Below, piece after piece: positions 1 to 7,856 of a stretch of DNA of 64,000 nt. Each line of letters opens with the position of its first letter. The first letter of the stretch is position 1. Source of the stretch: CAWAPS01 sp963783945 (GTDB lineage: Bacteria > Actinomycetota > Acidimicrobiia > Acidimicrobiales > Palsa-688); assembly GCA_963783945.1 (NCBI GenBank), contig CAWAPS010000002.1:806001-870000 (forward strand), read 5' to 3'. Both the position numbers and the translations under genes were made by a program. The notes under the pieces were generated by a model. The model saw only the letters and a program-made list of their open reading frames with translations, was not told the origin of the DNA and made no database searches.

Positions 1-51
1 TAGAAGTCCTGACTGTAGGCAACCTTGGGCACCGAGCACCTCCGCAAAAAG

Positions 52-69
52 TTGGACACTTGTATAGCA
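52..69. promoter_or_regulatory. Possible half-site of the P450/SDR palindrome
   Basis: TTGGAC, four bases, then GTATAGC matches the half-site pattern (TTGGAC-N4-GTA-N-A-N-C) of the 36-bp palindrome at 2174-2209. No matching second half follows, and the site lies beyond the 3' end of the TetR gene, so it may be chance or may serve a gene to the left of the window. The first 109 bases hold no gene I can support. Confidence 0.25.
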
Positions 70-109
70 GGCGGTCAGCCGGAGCGCCCACCCGGGGGAC
101 GTGCGTCAC

Positions 110-850
110 TTACCCTGACCGGTCGGTCGTGCGCTTCCGCTTTCCGGTGGCGCGTCCCCTCGGGGCGGGGCCCAGCTCTCCTTCTTCGACGGTCGTCCTC
201 GCCGGCACCACACGCGGCTCGAACCGCTCGCGCCCCGGTTCCACCTCCTCCAGTCGTTCCTGGACGAAGAGCAGCACCTCCCGGTGGGCCGTGTCGAGGC
301 CGAATGCCTCTTCGAGCTGGGCCATCTTCGGGAGTCCGTGCAGGACGAACAGGAGCGCCTCTGGAGAAAGCCCCTGGCTGAACTCCTGATAGTGATCCCA
401 GCGAGTCTTGAGCACCTCCAGCTCGGCCCGACGCGTCCGCTCGGTAACCTCCAGGATGGCCGCTCCTATGGCCTTGCGATGGTTGGCGAGGGCCATGAAC
501 TCCAGCATCAGTGCCGCTGTGGTCTCGTCGGTGCTGAAGTCCCAGGCGACGCGCAACGGCTCGTCAACCCGTTGCTCCAGGGCCGCTTGCAATCGTTCGT
601 GATTGTGGTCGGACCGCCGGCTTAGCAGGGCGAGGAAGAGATCGTCCAGGGTGGGAAAGTAGTACTGCACCAACCCCTTGGTGACGCCCGCGCCGCTGGC
701 GACCGACCGGTAGGTCACGGAGGCGTAACCCTCGTCGAGCATCACCTGTTCCGCCGCGTCGAGCAGCGCGGCCCGGGTCTTGGAGGTCTCCGACCCGACC
801 CGGCGCCGGGGTGACGCCGGCGGGCGCTCCCCATCGAAGTCGGCGCGCAC
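110..850 (-). CDS. TetR/AcrR family transcriptional regulator
   Basis: DNA-binding repressor of the TetR family. The N-terminal third carries the usual helix-turn-helix: a helix starting KTRAALLDAAEQVM, then GYASVTYRSVASGAGVTKG and the family signature YYFPTLDDLF. The remainder is a helical ligand-binding domain with no recognisable ligand. The frame is open up to 910, but that part overlaps the 3' end of the upstream P450; I prefer the GTG at 850, with a GGGG stretch 8 nt ahead, so the extra residues are probably not translated. It lies 20 bp behind the P450 on the same strand and is a good candidate for the factor acting on the palindrome at 2174-2209. It resembles the TetR at 23913 (both have KSRTALLDAAE/KTRAALLDAAE and ANHRK). 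The C-terminal tail is Arg-rich. Confidence 0.85.
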   Translation of the reverse strand: MRADFDGERPPASPRRRVGSETSKTRAALLDAAEQVMLDEGYASVTYRSVASGAGVTKGLVQYYFPTLDDLFLALLSRRSDHNHERLQAALEQRVDEPLRVAWDFSTDETTAALMLEFMALANHRKAIGAAILEVTERTRRAELEVLKTRWDHYQEFSQGLSPEALLFVLHGLPKMAQLEEAFGLDTAHREVLLFVQERLEEVEPGRERFEPRVVPARTTVEEGELGPAPRGRATGKRKRTTDRSG

Positions 851-869
851 TACGGCCCCGACGGCGTCG

Positions 870-2150
870 TCATGAGCCGATCGCCGAGAACTCGAGATGC
901 AGCTCCTCAATTCGGCGGCTGAAGAACGATGGCTGGAATCTCAAGCGCCGGGCCCCCTGAGGCCCGTGGTGTAAGTCTGACAGGCGGATGTCCTTCATCT
1001 TCCCTAGCAGGACCTCCAGGGACACTCGCCCTTCGGCGCGCGAGAGCGGGCCGCCCGGGCAAGCGTGCGTGCCGCGACCGAAGGCCAGATGCTCCTTGGC
1101 GTTGGACCGGTCGGCGCGCAGCTCGCCGGGGCATTCGAAGCGACGCGGGTCGCGGTTGGCCGCACCGTTCATCATCATCACCGTAGCTCCTGCCGGAATG
1201 TGCACCCCTCCGATCGCGGCCGGCCGGCGGGCCAGGCGAAAGATGGTCTTGACCGGACTCTCGAGGCGCAGCACTTCCTCGAGGAAGTCGGGAATGCGCT
1301 CATTGTGCTCGCGCAGTTCGTCCTGAAGCTCGGGGTGCTCAGCCAGAAATACCATGGCCATCCCGAGGAGATGGACGGTTGTGCCCTGGCCGGCCGCGAA
1401 GATCAACGACGCCATCTTGACCACGTCGCTGAGCTCGGGAAGCGAACCGTCGGGGAACGTGGCGAGCGCCAGTTTGGTGAGGGCATCGTCTCGTGGTTGG
1501 CGCCGTCGGTCCTCGACGTAGTTGGTGAACGACTCCTCCAGGAAGGTCAGGTGGGAGCCGTCGTAGGTCTCACCCTCGAGTGAGCCAAGCGGCTTGGGTG
1601 CCTCGAATCCCCGCCGGAACCAATCGTGGTCTGCCTCGGGCACGCCGAGGAAGTCGGCGACGACCAGCAGAGACAGAGGGTGGGCGTAATCCTCGACGAA
1701 CTCGCAGCGACCGCTGTCAAAAAAGGAATCGACGTAGCGCTGGGCCATCCTGCGCATGAAGTCCTCGTTTTCCTGAAGCCGCCGAGGGGTGATCAGTCGC
1801 ATCATCAGAGCCCGGTACGCCGTGTGCTTTGGCTGGTCGAAGGTCGTGAAGTTGTCGCTCAGCGGGAACACATGGCGGTGCTCGTCTATCAGGTCCGAGA
1901 TGTCATTGCCCTCGGCCTGCACCGGGAGGCCCGGGAACGGTCCGCCAACTGCGTTGCACGAGGAAAATGTCCCGTCGTCGCGGTAGATCGCCGCGACCTC
2001 GTCATACCCGGTGACGGCATACACGCCCTGGTAGGACTCCTGGTGCACCGGGCACTGCGCCCGCAACTGCTCGTAGTAGTCGTAAGGGTCGTTGATCAAC
2101 GACGCGTCCGTGAAGAAGTCGATCGCGGTCACATCGGTCACATCGGTCAC
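870..2150 (-). CDS. Cytochrome P450
   Basis: Soluble bacterial class I cytochrome P450 of 426 residues, a heme-thiolate monooxygenase needing ferredoxin and ferredoxin reductase partners; none is encoded here. Visible landmarks are the I-helix oxygen-binding motif AGQGTT, the ExxR pair in EEVLRLESP, and the heme-cysteine loop FGRGTHACPGG near the C-terminus. The GTG start at 2150 is chosen because GGGGAGAAG stands just upstream; the longer open frame to 2525 runs antisense into the SDR promoter and gene. It is divergent from the SDR at 2245 with a strong palindrome between. The P450 at 19908 is a close paralogue of identical length. Substrate unknown; SDR, VOC and SRPBCC neighbours suggest a catabolic role on a hydrophobic compound. 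Confidence 0.93.
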   Translation of the reverse strand: MTDVTDVTAIDFFTDASLINDPYDYYEQLRAQCPVHQESYQGVYAVTGYDEVAAIYRDDGTFSSCNAVGGPFPGLPVQAEGNDISDLIDEHRHVFPLSDNFTTFDQPKHTAYRALMMRLITPRRLQENEDFMRRMAQRYVDSFFDSGRCEFVEDYAHPLSLLVVADFLGVPEADHDWFRRGFEAPKPLGSLEGETYDGSHLTFLEESFTNYVEDRRRQPRDDALTKLALATFPDGSLPELSDVVKMASLIFAAGQGTTVHLLGMAMVFLAEHPELQDELREHNERIPDFLEEVLRLESPVKTIFRLARRPAAIGGVHIPAGATVMMMNGAANRDPRRFECPGELRADRSNAKEHLAFGRGTHACPGGPLSRAEGRVSLEVLLGKMKDIRLSDLHHGPQGARRLRFQPSFFSRRIEELHLEFSAIGS

Positions 2151-2173
2151 GGGCTTCTCCCCGGCTCGGTGGT

Positions 2174-2209
2174 GTTGGACAAAAGTATAACGCTTTACGA
2201 ACGTCCAAC
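2174..2209. promoter_or_regulatory. 36-bp palindromic operator between P450 and SDR
   Basis: The left arm TTGGAC-AAAA-GTATAACG (2174-2191) and the reverse complement of the right arm, TTGGAC-GTTC-GTAAAGCG (2192-2209), match at TTGGAC-N4-GTA-N-A-N-CG, giving an imperfect 18+18 palindrome centred at 2191/2192. The outermost bases extend the perfect part to GTGTTGGAC/GTCCAACAC (2172-2211). It lies in the only gap between two divergent genes, so one dimeric regulator could control both; the TetR at 110-850 is the natural candidate. Confidence 0.6.
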
Positions 2210-2244
2210 ACGGAGGTTCTCGACGCCGCCTATCGTGTCGACCC

Positions 2245-3030
2245 ATGGACTTGACAGGACGGGTCGCGCTGGTGACCGGCGCAGGATCGGGAATAGGGCG
2301 GTCAACCGCCCAACGGCTGGCGAAAGAAGGCATGAAGGTCTGTGTCGTCGACCTCAACGAGGAAGACGCCATCTCGGTGGCCGGCGACGTGAGCGGGACA
2401 GCCGTGGCGACCGACGTATCCGACCCGGCTGCGCTCGAGGCCGCGTTCGCCCACTGCCTCGACACCTTCGGCCGGCTGGACGTGGCCCACCTGAACGCTG
2501 GAGTTGCCCTCCCCCCGGGAGACATCGCCGAGCTGAATGTCGAGAACTACCGCCGGTCGGTCGCGGTCAACATCGACCACGTCGTCTTCGGCACCGGCGC
2601 CGCCGTCCGGGCCATCAGAGCGAGCGCGAGCGATGGCGGGCCCCGCTCCATCGTCGCTACCGCCAGCCTGGCTGGGATCGATCCGTTTCTCTCCAACTCG
2701 ATCTACACCCTCACCAAGCACGCCGTCGTAGGGTTCATCCGCGCCCTGGCTCCCGACCTGGCCGCAGAGGGAATCGGCCTCCACGCCATATGCCCGGGCC
2801 TGACCGACACCGCCCAGGTGTCTCCGGACCGTAAGGAGGTACTGATACGGGCCGGAGTCCCCTTCGTCGAGCCGGAGCGCATCGCCGAGGCCGTCGTCGC
2901 CGCCGTCACCGCGCCCCTCGAGAGGACGGGCACGTGCTGGATCGGCAACCCCGACCAGCCGCCTCTGCCCTGGACCTTCGCTGACGTCCCGGGCCCCCAC
3001 GCCATGTTCAACTTCCCGAACAAACGGTGA
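2245..3030 (+). CDS. SDR family NAD(P)-dependent oxidoreductase
   Basis: Classical short-chain dehydrogenase/reductase of 261 residues. It has the cofactor loop TGAGSGIG at residues 11-18, the structural motif LNAGV (NNAG variant), the catalytic Ser in the ASLAG segment and YTLTK as the YxxxK active site. An Asp after beta-2 (VVDLNEE) suggests NAD(H) preference. It probably interconverts an alcohol and ketone on the product of the divergent P450. It is followed 13 bp later by the VOC-type gene and likely forms an operon with it. Start ATG 2245. Confidence 0.92.
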   Translation: MDLTGRVALVTGAGSGIGRSTAQRLAKEGMKVCVVDLNEEDAISVAGDVSGTAVATDVSDPAALEAAFAHCLDTFGRLDVAHLNAGVALPPGDIAELNVENYRRSVAVNIDHVVFGTGAAVRAIRASASDGGPRSIVATASLAGIDPFLSNSIYTLTKHAVVGFIRALAPDLAAEGIGLHAICPGLTDTAQVSPDRKEVLIRAGVPFVEPERIAEAVVAAVTAPLERTGTCWIGNPDQPPLPWTFADVPGPHAMFNFPNKR

Positions 3031-3043
3031 TGGGCCGGGCCGT

Positions 3044-4051
3044 ATGAGCATCAGCCTGTTGTACGGCTGCTTCCAGGTCGAACTGAGTGTCCGGGACCTC
3101 GATGGCGCCCGCGCCTTCCTGGAAGGTGTCCTCGGCGCCGAACCAATAGAGCAGAAGCTGGCCCGAGAGATCGGCGAGCTGTTTCCCGACGGGGGTTACC
3201 GGGTTGACCACCTGGATTGTGGGCAGGCGACCTTCCAGCTGAACGAGCCCTCCCTATCGCCGGCCTACAAAACCAACAAATCGGTTCATCGCGGCTACCT
3301 GGAGCGGGTCGGCCCATGCGTGGCCAACCTCAACTTCTACGTGGACGACATAGTGCACGCACGCGAACTGCTGGCCGGCCTAGGCGCATCAACCCTCAGT
3401 GAGGGATCGAGCTCGGTCGTCCCGAGCCTCGCCGACTACGGGCCGGGCAATACTCGGCCCGGCGGCGACACCCGGCCGTTTCTGTTCATGGGTTCGCGGC
3501 ACCTGATCGGTCTCGACCTGGAGATCATGGAACCGAACTTCCTGCGTTTCGTCGACCAGACGGCGCAATATCCCTGCTTCGTCCGGCCGCCGACCAGGAC
3601 AGCCCATCCGGAGCTTCGCCTCCAGCGATTGAGAATCGCCGTCGACGACCTGGCGTCCACGTACGACAACCTGGTCAGACTGTTCACCCCCGGGTCGCGC
3701 AGCCAACCTTACGCGGTTCGGCAGGGGTCGATCGGCCGTGCGTTCCGGATCACGGTCGGTGGCATAGAACTCGAATACTGTGCGCCCGAGACGACCGCCG
3801 GACCTGTCGCCGATTACCTGGAGCAGTACGGCCCAGGCGTTATCACCCTGGAGTTCGCCGCCGGATCCGTGGAGCCGCTGCTCCGACGGGCCCGCGCTGC
3901 GTCGTCGACCGTGACCGAAGAGGTGGACCTCATCGGTGAGCCGCGCCTGCCTCGCCGATGGCAGATTGCCGGCCGGGACCTCGTAGGGTTCGACATTGTG
4001 CTGGACCCCGTCACCGGAGGTTCGTGGCCAGAGAGTCGCCGACCAGCATGA
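3044..4051 (+). CDS. VOC (glyoxalase/extradiol dioxygenase fold) protein, two-domain
   Basis: 335-residue protein with two betaalphabetabetabeta modules: one from residue ~8 (FQVELSVRDLDGARAFLEGVLG) to ~165, and one from ~190 (LRLQRLRIAVDDLASTYDNL) to ~325. This is the vicinal-oxygen-chelate fold used by glyoxalase I, ring-cleaving dioxygenases and some isomerases. Metal ligands cannot be assigned with confidence, so the reaction is unknown. It sits 13 bp behind the SDR, so co-transcription is likely and a catabolic role fits. Confidence 0.7.
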   Translation: MSISLLYGCFQVELSVRDLDGARAFLEGVLGAEPIEQKLAREIGELFPDGGYRVDHLDCGQATFQLNEPSLSPAYKTNKSVHRGYLERVGPCVANLNFYVDDIVHARELLAGLGASTLSEGSSSVVPSLADYGPGNTRPGGDTRPFLFMGSRHLIGLDLEIMEPNFLRFVDQTAQYPCFVRPPTRTAHPELRLQRLRIAVDDLASTYDNLVRLFTPGSRSQPYAVRQGSIGRAFRITVGGIELEYCAPETTAGPVADYLEQYGPGVITLEFAAGSVEPLLRRARAASSTVTEEVDLIGEPRLPRRWQIAGRDLVGFDIVLDPVTGGSWPESRRPA

Positions 4052-4200
4052 GGCCGGGCCCCGCCGCCTGCAGGGTCAACGTGTCGCCGCGCCGAGCCAA
4101 CATGGCGCGGGCCGGGGTGGCCAGGACCGATCGTGATCCGGGGGTAGGCGCAGGTCGAAGCCCTCACGGTCGGCTGCCGACGGCTGCGACCTCGTCCGGG

Positions 4201-4249
4201 TTGACAGCACCGATGGTAAGTGTAGACTGACGGTCGGTCATAGCTTACC
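4201..4249 (+). promoter_or_regulatory. Promoter with overlapping inverted-repeat operator
   Basis: TTGACA (4201-4206), 16 bases, TAGACT (4223-4228) form a convincing -35/-10 pair facing the SRPBCC gene at 4332. Over and after the -10 lies GGTAAG (4215-4220) and its exact complement CTTACC (4244-4249), enclosing the near-palindrome TGACGGTCGGTCA (4228-4240), which is typical of TetR-family operators. A leader of about 95 bases would follow. Confidence 0.55.
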
Positions 4250-4331
4250 AAGCTGAGGCGGTAGCGGCGGCAGCAATCGAGCTGGTGGAGCAGTCGCCGG
4301 TCAGCCGTCCGCAAGCAACCGAGGAGGACGG

Positions 4332-4811
4332 ATGAGCCAGCAGTCAACCGTGACCACGGTCCAGCGTTCGGTCACAGTCGATGTCCCTATCGAAAGGGCG
4401 TTCAACGTCTTCACCCAGGATTTCGGGCGATTCAAACCGCCCGAGCACAACCTGCTCCGGGTGGCGATCGCCGAAACCGTCTTCGAGGCGCGGATCGGCG
4501 GGTCCGTGTACGACCGCGGCGTCGACGGAAGTGAGTGCCGCTGGGCCCGGGTCCTGCGCTACGAACCGCCTCACCGGGTGGTGATCAGTTGGGACATCAG
4601 CCCCAGCTGGCAGATCGAAACCGATCCGGACAGGACCAGCGAGGTCGACGTCCGGTTCATCGCCGAAACACCCGAGCGGACCAGGGTCGAGCTCGAGCAT
4701 CGCCACCTGGACCGTCACGGGGAGGCCTGGGAGAGCGTGCGGGACGGGGTTGAGGGTGATCAAGGCTGGCCCTTGTATCTGGCGCGCTTCGCCGACCTTC
4801 TCGCAGAATAA
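4332..4811 (+). CDS. SRPBCC / AHSA1-like domain protein
   Basis: 159-residue START/Bet v1-fold protein. It begins VTVDVPIERAFNVFTQDFGRF, the usual first strand and helix of the AHSA1 group, and ends with the long C-terminal helix (GWPLYLARFADLL) that caps the hydrophobic cavity. Such proteins bind lipids or hydrophobic intermediates, or act as aromatase/cyclase-like helpers; no catalytic residue can be assigned. GAGGACGG stands just before the ATG. It is followed by an SDR 63 bp on and lies behind the regulated promoter at 4201. Confidence 0.8.
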   Translation: MSQQSTVTTVQRSVTVDVPIERAFNVFTQDFGRFKPPEHNLLRVAIAETVFEARIGGSVYDRGVDGSECRWARVLRYEPPHRVVISWDISPSWQIETDPDRTSEVDVRFIAETPERTRVELEHRHLDRHGEAWESVRDGVEGDQGWPLYLARFADLLAE

Positions 4812-4874
4812 CTCCGGAAGTCGGCTCCACATGCGTTATCGCCACGTGGATGACGTCAGCAATAGGATCTGCCA

Positions 4875-5705
4875 ATGACCATCGCCGAAGGTGCAACGTT
4901 TGATCTGCCGCCCGAGTCCCGGGGGGAGGCGCCAGGTCGCGGTCGAATGGCCGGTCGCCGGGTACTCGTCGTAGGAGCGGGCCAGGGCGACTACCAGCAA
5001 AAGGATCAGCCGATTGGGAATGGTCGAGCCATCTCCGTATTGCTCGCCCGTGAGGGAGCGAAGGTGGTCGCCGCGGACTACGACAAGCCGGCAGCCGATG
5101 GGACGGTCCAACTGATCCACGCGGCCGGAGGGGAGGCCACAACAGTGGTTGCGAATGTGGGCGAACCCGAGGACATCGAGGAGATGGTCAACCGCGCCCA
5201 CGACTGGCTCGGCGGACTCGACGCAATCGCCTACAACGTCGGTATCACCGGGCCCCGAGGCATCTCGGATACGACGGCCGAAGCCTGGAGCCGGACCTTG
5301 GATGTCAACCTGAGGGGGGCGATGCTCACGGCCCGCGCTGCCCTGCCGGTAATGGATCCAGGTTCCGCTTTCGTCTTCATCTCATCGATATCCGCCCTGA
5401 GACCACGTGGTCGGATCGTGGCCTACGAATCGTCGAAGGCGGGGATGGCCGCCCTGACCCGGGCCGTGGCATTCGAGGGCCGGGAGCGGTGGATCCGGGC
5501 CAATATTGTCATGCCGGGAAGGATCGATACCGGTCTGGCCCGCAGCCACAACCCCCAAGCACCCTCCCTGTACACCGATGGTCCACTCGCCCGGCCGGGC
5601 ACAGGCTGGGAAATAGCGTATGCCACCCTGTTCCTGCTCTCCCAGGAGTCCGCCTACATCACCGGGCAGACTTTGGCCGTCGACGGAGGCACGAGCGCAC
5701 TGTAG
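4875..5705 (+). CDS. SDR family oxidoreductase with expanded glycine-rich loop
   Basis: 276-residue SDR. The Rossmann loop is unusual: VVGAGQGDYQQKDQPIGNG replaces the compact TGxxxGIG, so the glycine loop carries an insertion of about nine residues near position 35. The rest is typical: NVG in place of NNAG, Ser in FISSISALR, YESSK as active-site YxxxK, and the C-terminal SAYITGQTLAVDGG. Probably a dehydrogenase in the pathway of the preceding genes. The N-terminal ~25 residues before MAGRRVLVVG are extra; the internal ATG there is an alternative start. Confidence 0.85.
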   Translation: MTIAEGATFDLPPESRGEAPGRGRMAGRRVLVVGAGQGDYQQKDQPIGNGRAISVLLAREGAKVVAADYDKPAADGTVQLIHAAGGEATTVVANVGEPEDIEEMVNRAHDWLGGLDAIAYNVGITGPRGISDTTAEAWSRTLDVNLRGAMLTARAALPVMDPGSAFVFISSISALRPRGRIVAYESSKAGMAALTRAVAFEGRERWIRANIVMPGRIDTGLARSHNPQAPSLYTDGPLARPGTGWEIAYATLFLLSQESAYITGQTLAVDGGTSAL

Positions 5706-5984
5706 CCAATCGTCTCGGCCCGATAAGCACCCTGCCCAGCGCCCTGAGGGCAGCCAGGTGTCATCGCCGGCGCAACAGATAGGTGCGGGTGAGGTAGGGG
5801 TACTCGAAGGTCTCCGGCCGGCTGGTGGCCAATTGCCGGGCCTTGAGTTCAACGGCCGCACGGTCGCCCACTGCGGCCCGGATAGCCTCTCACCGTCAAG
5901 CTCACCGGCCGCCGACGAGGACCCGGCCCGGATAATCGTCTAGCCCGCCGAACAACCGCAACCAAAGGCGCAAAGGAGCCCCCC
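5706..5984. other. Intergenic stretch with a possible minus-strand coding remnant
   Basis: No full gene is visible. On the minus strand a 43-codon stretch ending with TGA at 5761-5763 reads like a protein C-terminus (ending RTYLLRRR), but upstream it meets TGA codons in the same frame. It could be decayed DNA or chance. The region also carries the leader of the SnoaL-like gene (AAAGGAG-like site just before 5985). Confidence 0.25.
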
Positions 5985-6440
5985 ATGCCGGATGCCAACA
6001 TCGACGAGCTGATAGCACGGTTGAAGCACCTGGAGGATGAAGCTGCCATCCAGTCCACGCTGTATGCGTACGGGAGTGCACTCGACTACGGAGATCGTGA
6101 ACAGTTCCTCCGCTGCTTTACCCCCGACGCCGACTATTACGTCGATATGCGTATCAGCGGGCCGGGCGCCATGGAGTTCCACGGTCACGACCAGCTCACG
6201 GCGTACTTCGACGATCACACCCACGCCCCGGCGGCCTGGCACAAGCACATAACCGCCAACCCGGCCGTTACCGTTGACGACGACACGGCCACGGCGACCA
6301 GCTATTTCATCCGGGTCGACGCCGGCACCGAGGCGGGATCGGCGACCGTGCTCGCCTCCGGCCGCTACCAGGACCAACTGGTAAGAGAGCAGGGCCGGTG
6401 GCGGATCCGCTCCCGGCGCTGCGAGGTCGAGAACCTCTGA
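5985..6440 (+). CDS. SnoaL-like / NTF2-fold protein
   Basis: 151-residue cone-shaped alpha+beta-barrel protein. The opening helix (IARLKHLEDEAAIQSTLYAY), DYGDREQFLRCFTPDADYYV and the closing strand GRYQDQLVREQGRWRIRSRR are diagnostic of SnoaL_4-type nuclear-transport-factor-2-like domains. Members include polyketide cyclases, dehydratases and ring-hydroxylating beta subunits; the exact reaction is not visible. The start ATG is preceded by CAAAGGAGCCCCCC. It is the last gene on the plus strand before a hairpin terminator. Confidence 0.8.
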   Translation: MPDANIDELIARLKHLEDEAAIQSTLYAYGSALDYGDREQFLRCFTPDADYYVDMRISGPGAMEFHGHDQLTAYFDDHTHAPAAWHKHITANPAVTVDDDTATATSYFIRVDAGTEAGSATVLASGRYQDQLVREQGRWRIRSRRCEVENL

Positions 6441-6460
6441 ACCGCTTCGCACCGTGGGGC

Positions 6461-6495
6461 CGCCAAACGAGCCCGCTCAGGAGCGTCGTTTGGCG
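6461..6495. terminator. Hairpin terminator between convergent genes
   Basis: CGCCAAACGA (6461-6470) pairs perfectly with TCGTTTGGCG (6486-6495) across a 15-nt loop, 20 bp after the SnoaL-like stop and 35 bp before the 3' end of the convergent gene at 6530. There is no T-run, as is common in high-GC actinobacteria. It could act in both directions. Confidence 0.6.
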
Positions 6496-6529
6496 CAGGC
6501 CGTTCTGCTAGCCGGTTTACGTCGTTCCG

Positions 6530-7726
6530 TCACCAACGCCGGCGACGTTGTGCCGCCCGGACCCGCCCTCGCAGCTCGGCCTCCCTCTCGTGACTGGTGA
6601 CCACTGGCGTGTCGGGCGGCAAGTGGTGGCGCAGCTCGGCCAACGCAACCCGGGTGATGGTGGGCACAGGATTGCTGTCGCAGTCGTACCAGCGGCCGTA
6701 GATCGTGCCCTCGGTGAAGCCGGCAGGATCGAGCCAGTTGGGAACACCCGGATCCTCCATGGCGATGACGGCGCGAAGTTTGCCGTCGAGGCTGGGTTTG
6801 GCGGTAGCCTCGTTGATGCTGCTCAGCCGGTAGACGTACTCGACAGCATTGAAATATGGGTCGTTCATCTGAATGTTCCAGTAGGGCCGGATTCTCGGCA
6901 ACTCCGTCTCGATGATAAGCGCCTCACCTTCGTCGAGTTCGAACACCGCCGGCCAGTAGATCTGCTTGGGCAGATTGGCGTAATGCACCGGTTCGAAGGT
7001 GTTGACCCCCACCCGTTCCTTGATGCCGTTTTGCATCCCCAGCATCTTCCCGCTGGCGCGCCCTGGAAACTTTGCCATCAGCCGAATGCGCTCCAGAATC
7101 TCCTCCGGACTGAGCCGTGGCTTGGGTGGGACCACGTCGACACACTCGATCGTGAGCTGCGGATCGCGCTCGTTGGCCCAGTCCACACTGCGGCAGCGAA
7201 CGATGAGCGCCCTGGCCTCGGCGGGCAGCTCGGCCCAGTTGCCGGCGTACCCGGAAGGGCGTTCAGCACTGAAGAGGAGCTCGAAGTCGCCGCCGGGTGG
7301 GATCTCGAGATCCCGGTCATCCACGTCGCCTATACCGTGCAGATCGAAATCGTCGTCGACTATCCCGCGCAGTCCGTTGTACAGCGAGAAGATCAGGAGG
7401 GCGACCGTGCCGCGATTTCCCTGGACCCGGTAGGTGAGGTCCCCCCGAACCGGGCTATACAGGTAAATGTCGTCGGGATTGGGCTGGAGGGTGTAAACCG
7501 GGTTCCACAGCGGCGCCCAATCAGGGTGCTCGGCATCCGCGTGGAAATGGGCGAAGTACGAAAACGAGAGGCTCATCATGATCTGCCGATAGAAATCGGC
7601 CCGGTACTCCGGATCATCCGGCCGCCAGGTGTTCGCCAGCAACGGAACGGCCGCTTCCAGGTCGGTCAAGTAGTCCAGAAGGCGGGGGGCGATCTCAACG
7701 TTTGGCTGGTCGCTCGGCTGGTTCAA
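6530..7726 (-). CDS. DUF1254/DUF1214-like protein
   Basis: 398-residue protein. The C-terminal half contains the signature of the DUF1214 group, PYWNIQMNDPYFNAVEYVYR followed by RAVIAMEDPGVPNWLDPAGFTEGTIYGRW. This domain is widespread beside catabolic genes; no enzymatic role has been established that I know of. No signal peptide is visible. The start is a TTG at 7726 with GAAAGGGACG upstream. The C-terminus is very Arg-rich. Identification rests on recalled family patterns, so moderate confidence. Confidence 0.65.
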   Translation of the reverse strand: MNQPSDQPNVEIAPRLLDYLTDLEAAVPLLANTWRPDDPEYRADFYRQIMMSLSFSYFAHFHADAEHPDWAPLWNPVYTLQPNPDDIYLYSPVRGDLTYRVQGNRGTVALLIFSLYNGLRGIVDDDFDLHGIGDVDDRDLEIPPGGDFELLFSAERPSGYAGNWAELPAEARALIVRCRSVDWANERDPQLTIECVDVVPPKPRLSPEEILERIRLMAKFPGRASGKMLGMQNGIKERVGVNTFEPVHYANLPKQIYWPAVFELDEGEALIIETELPRIRPYWNIQMNDPYFNAVEYVYRLSSINEATAKPSLDGKLRAVIAMEDPGVPNWLDPAGFTEGTIYGRWYDCDSNPVPTITRVALAELRHHLPPDTPVVTSHEREAELRGRVRAAQRRRRW

Positions 7727-7856
7727 CGATTCGTCCCTTTCAGGCGGTGGCTCATCTCGAGGGCGGTCATTGGGACGCTCTTGTCATCGGTCTTCGCTCC
7801 TCAGGACCCGGGGGTCGCCCGTATCAACGCTTTGCCCTCCCCCGCCGTGCTCGAGC

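Noticed and set aside
1626..2834. 402-codon open frame on the plus strand
   Set aside because: It runs antisense to the P450 and then out of frame over the SDR; composition is Arg/Gly-rich without motifs.
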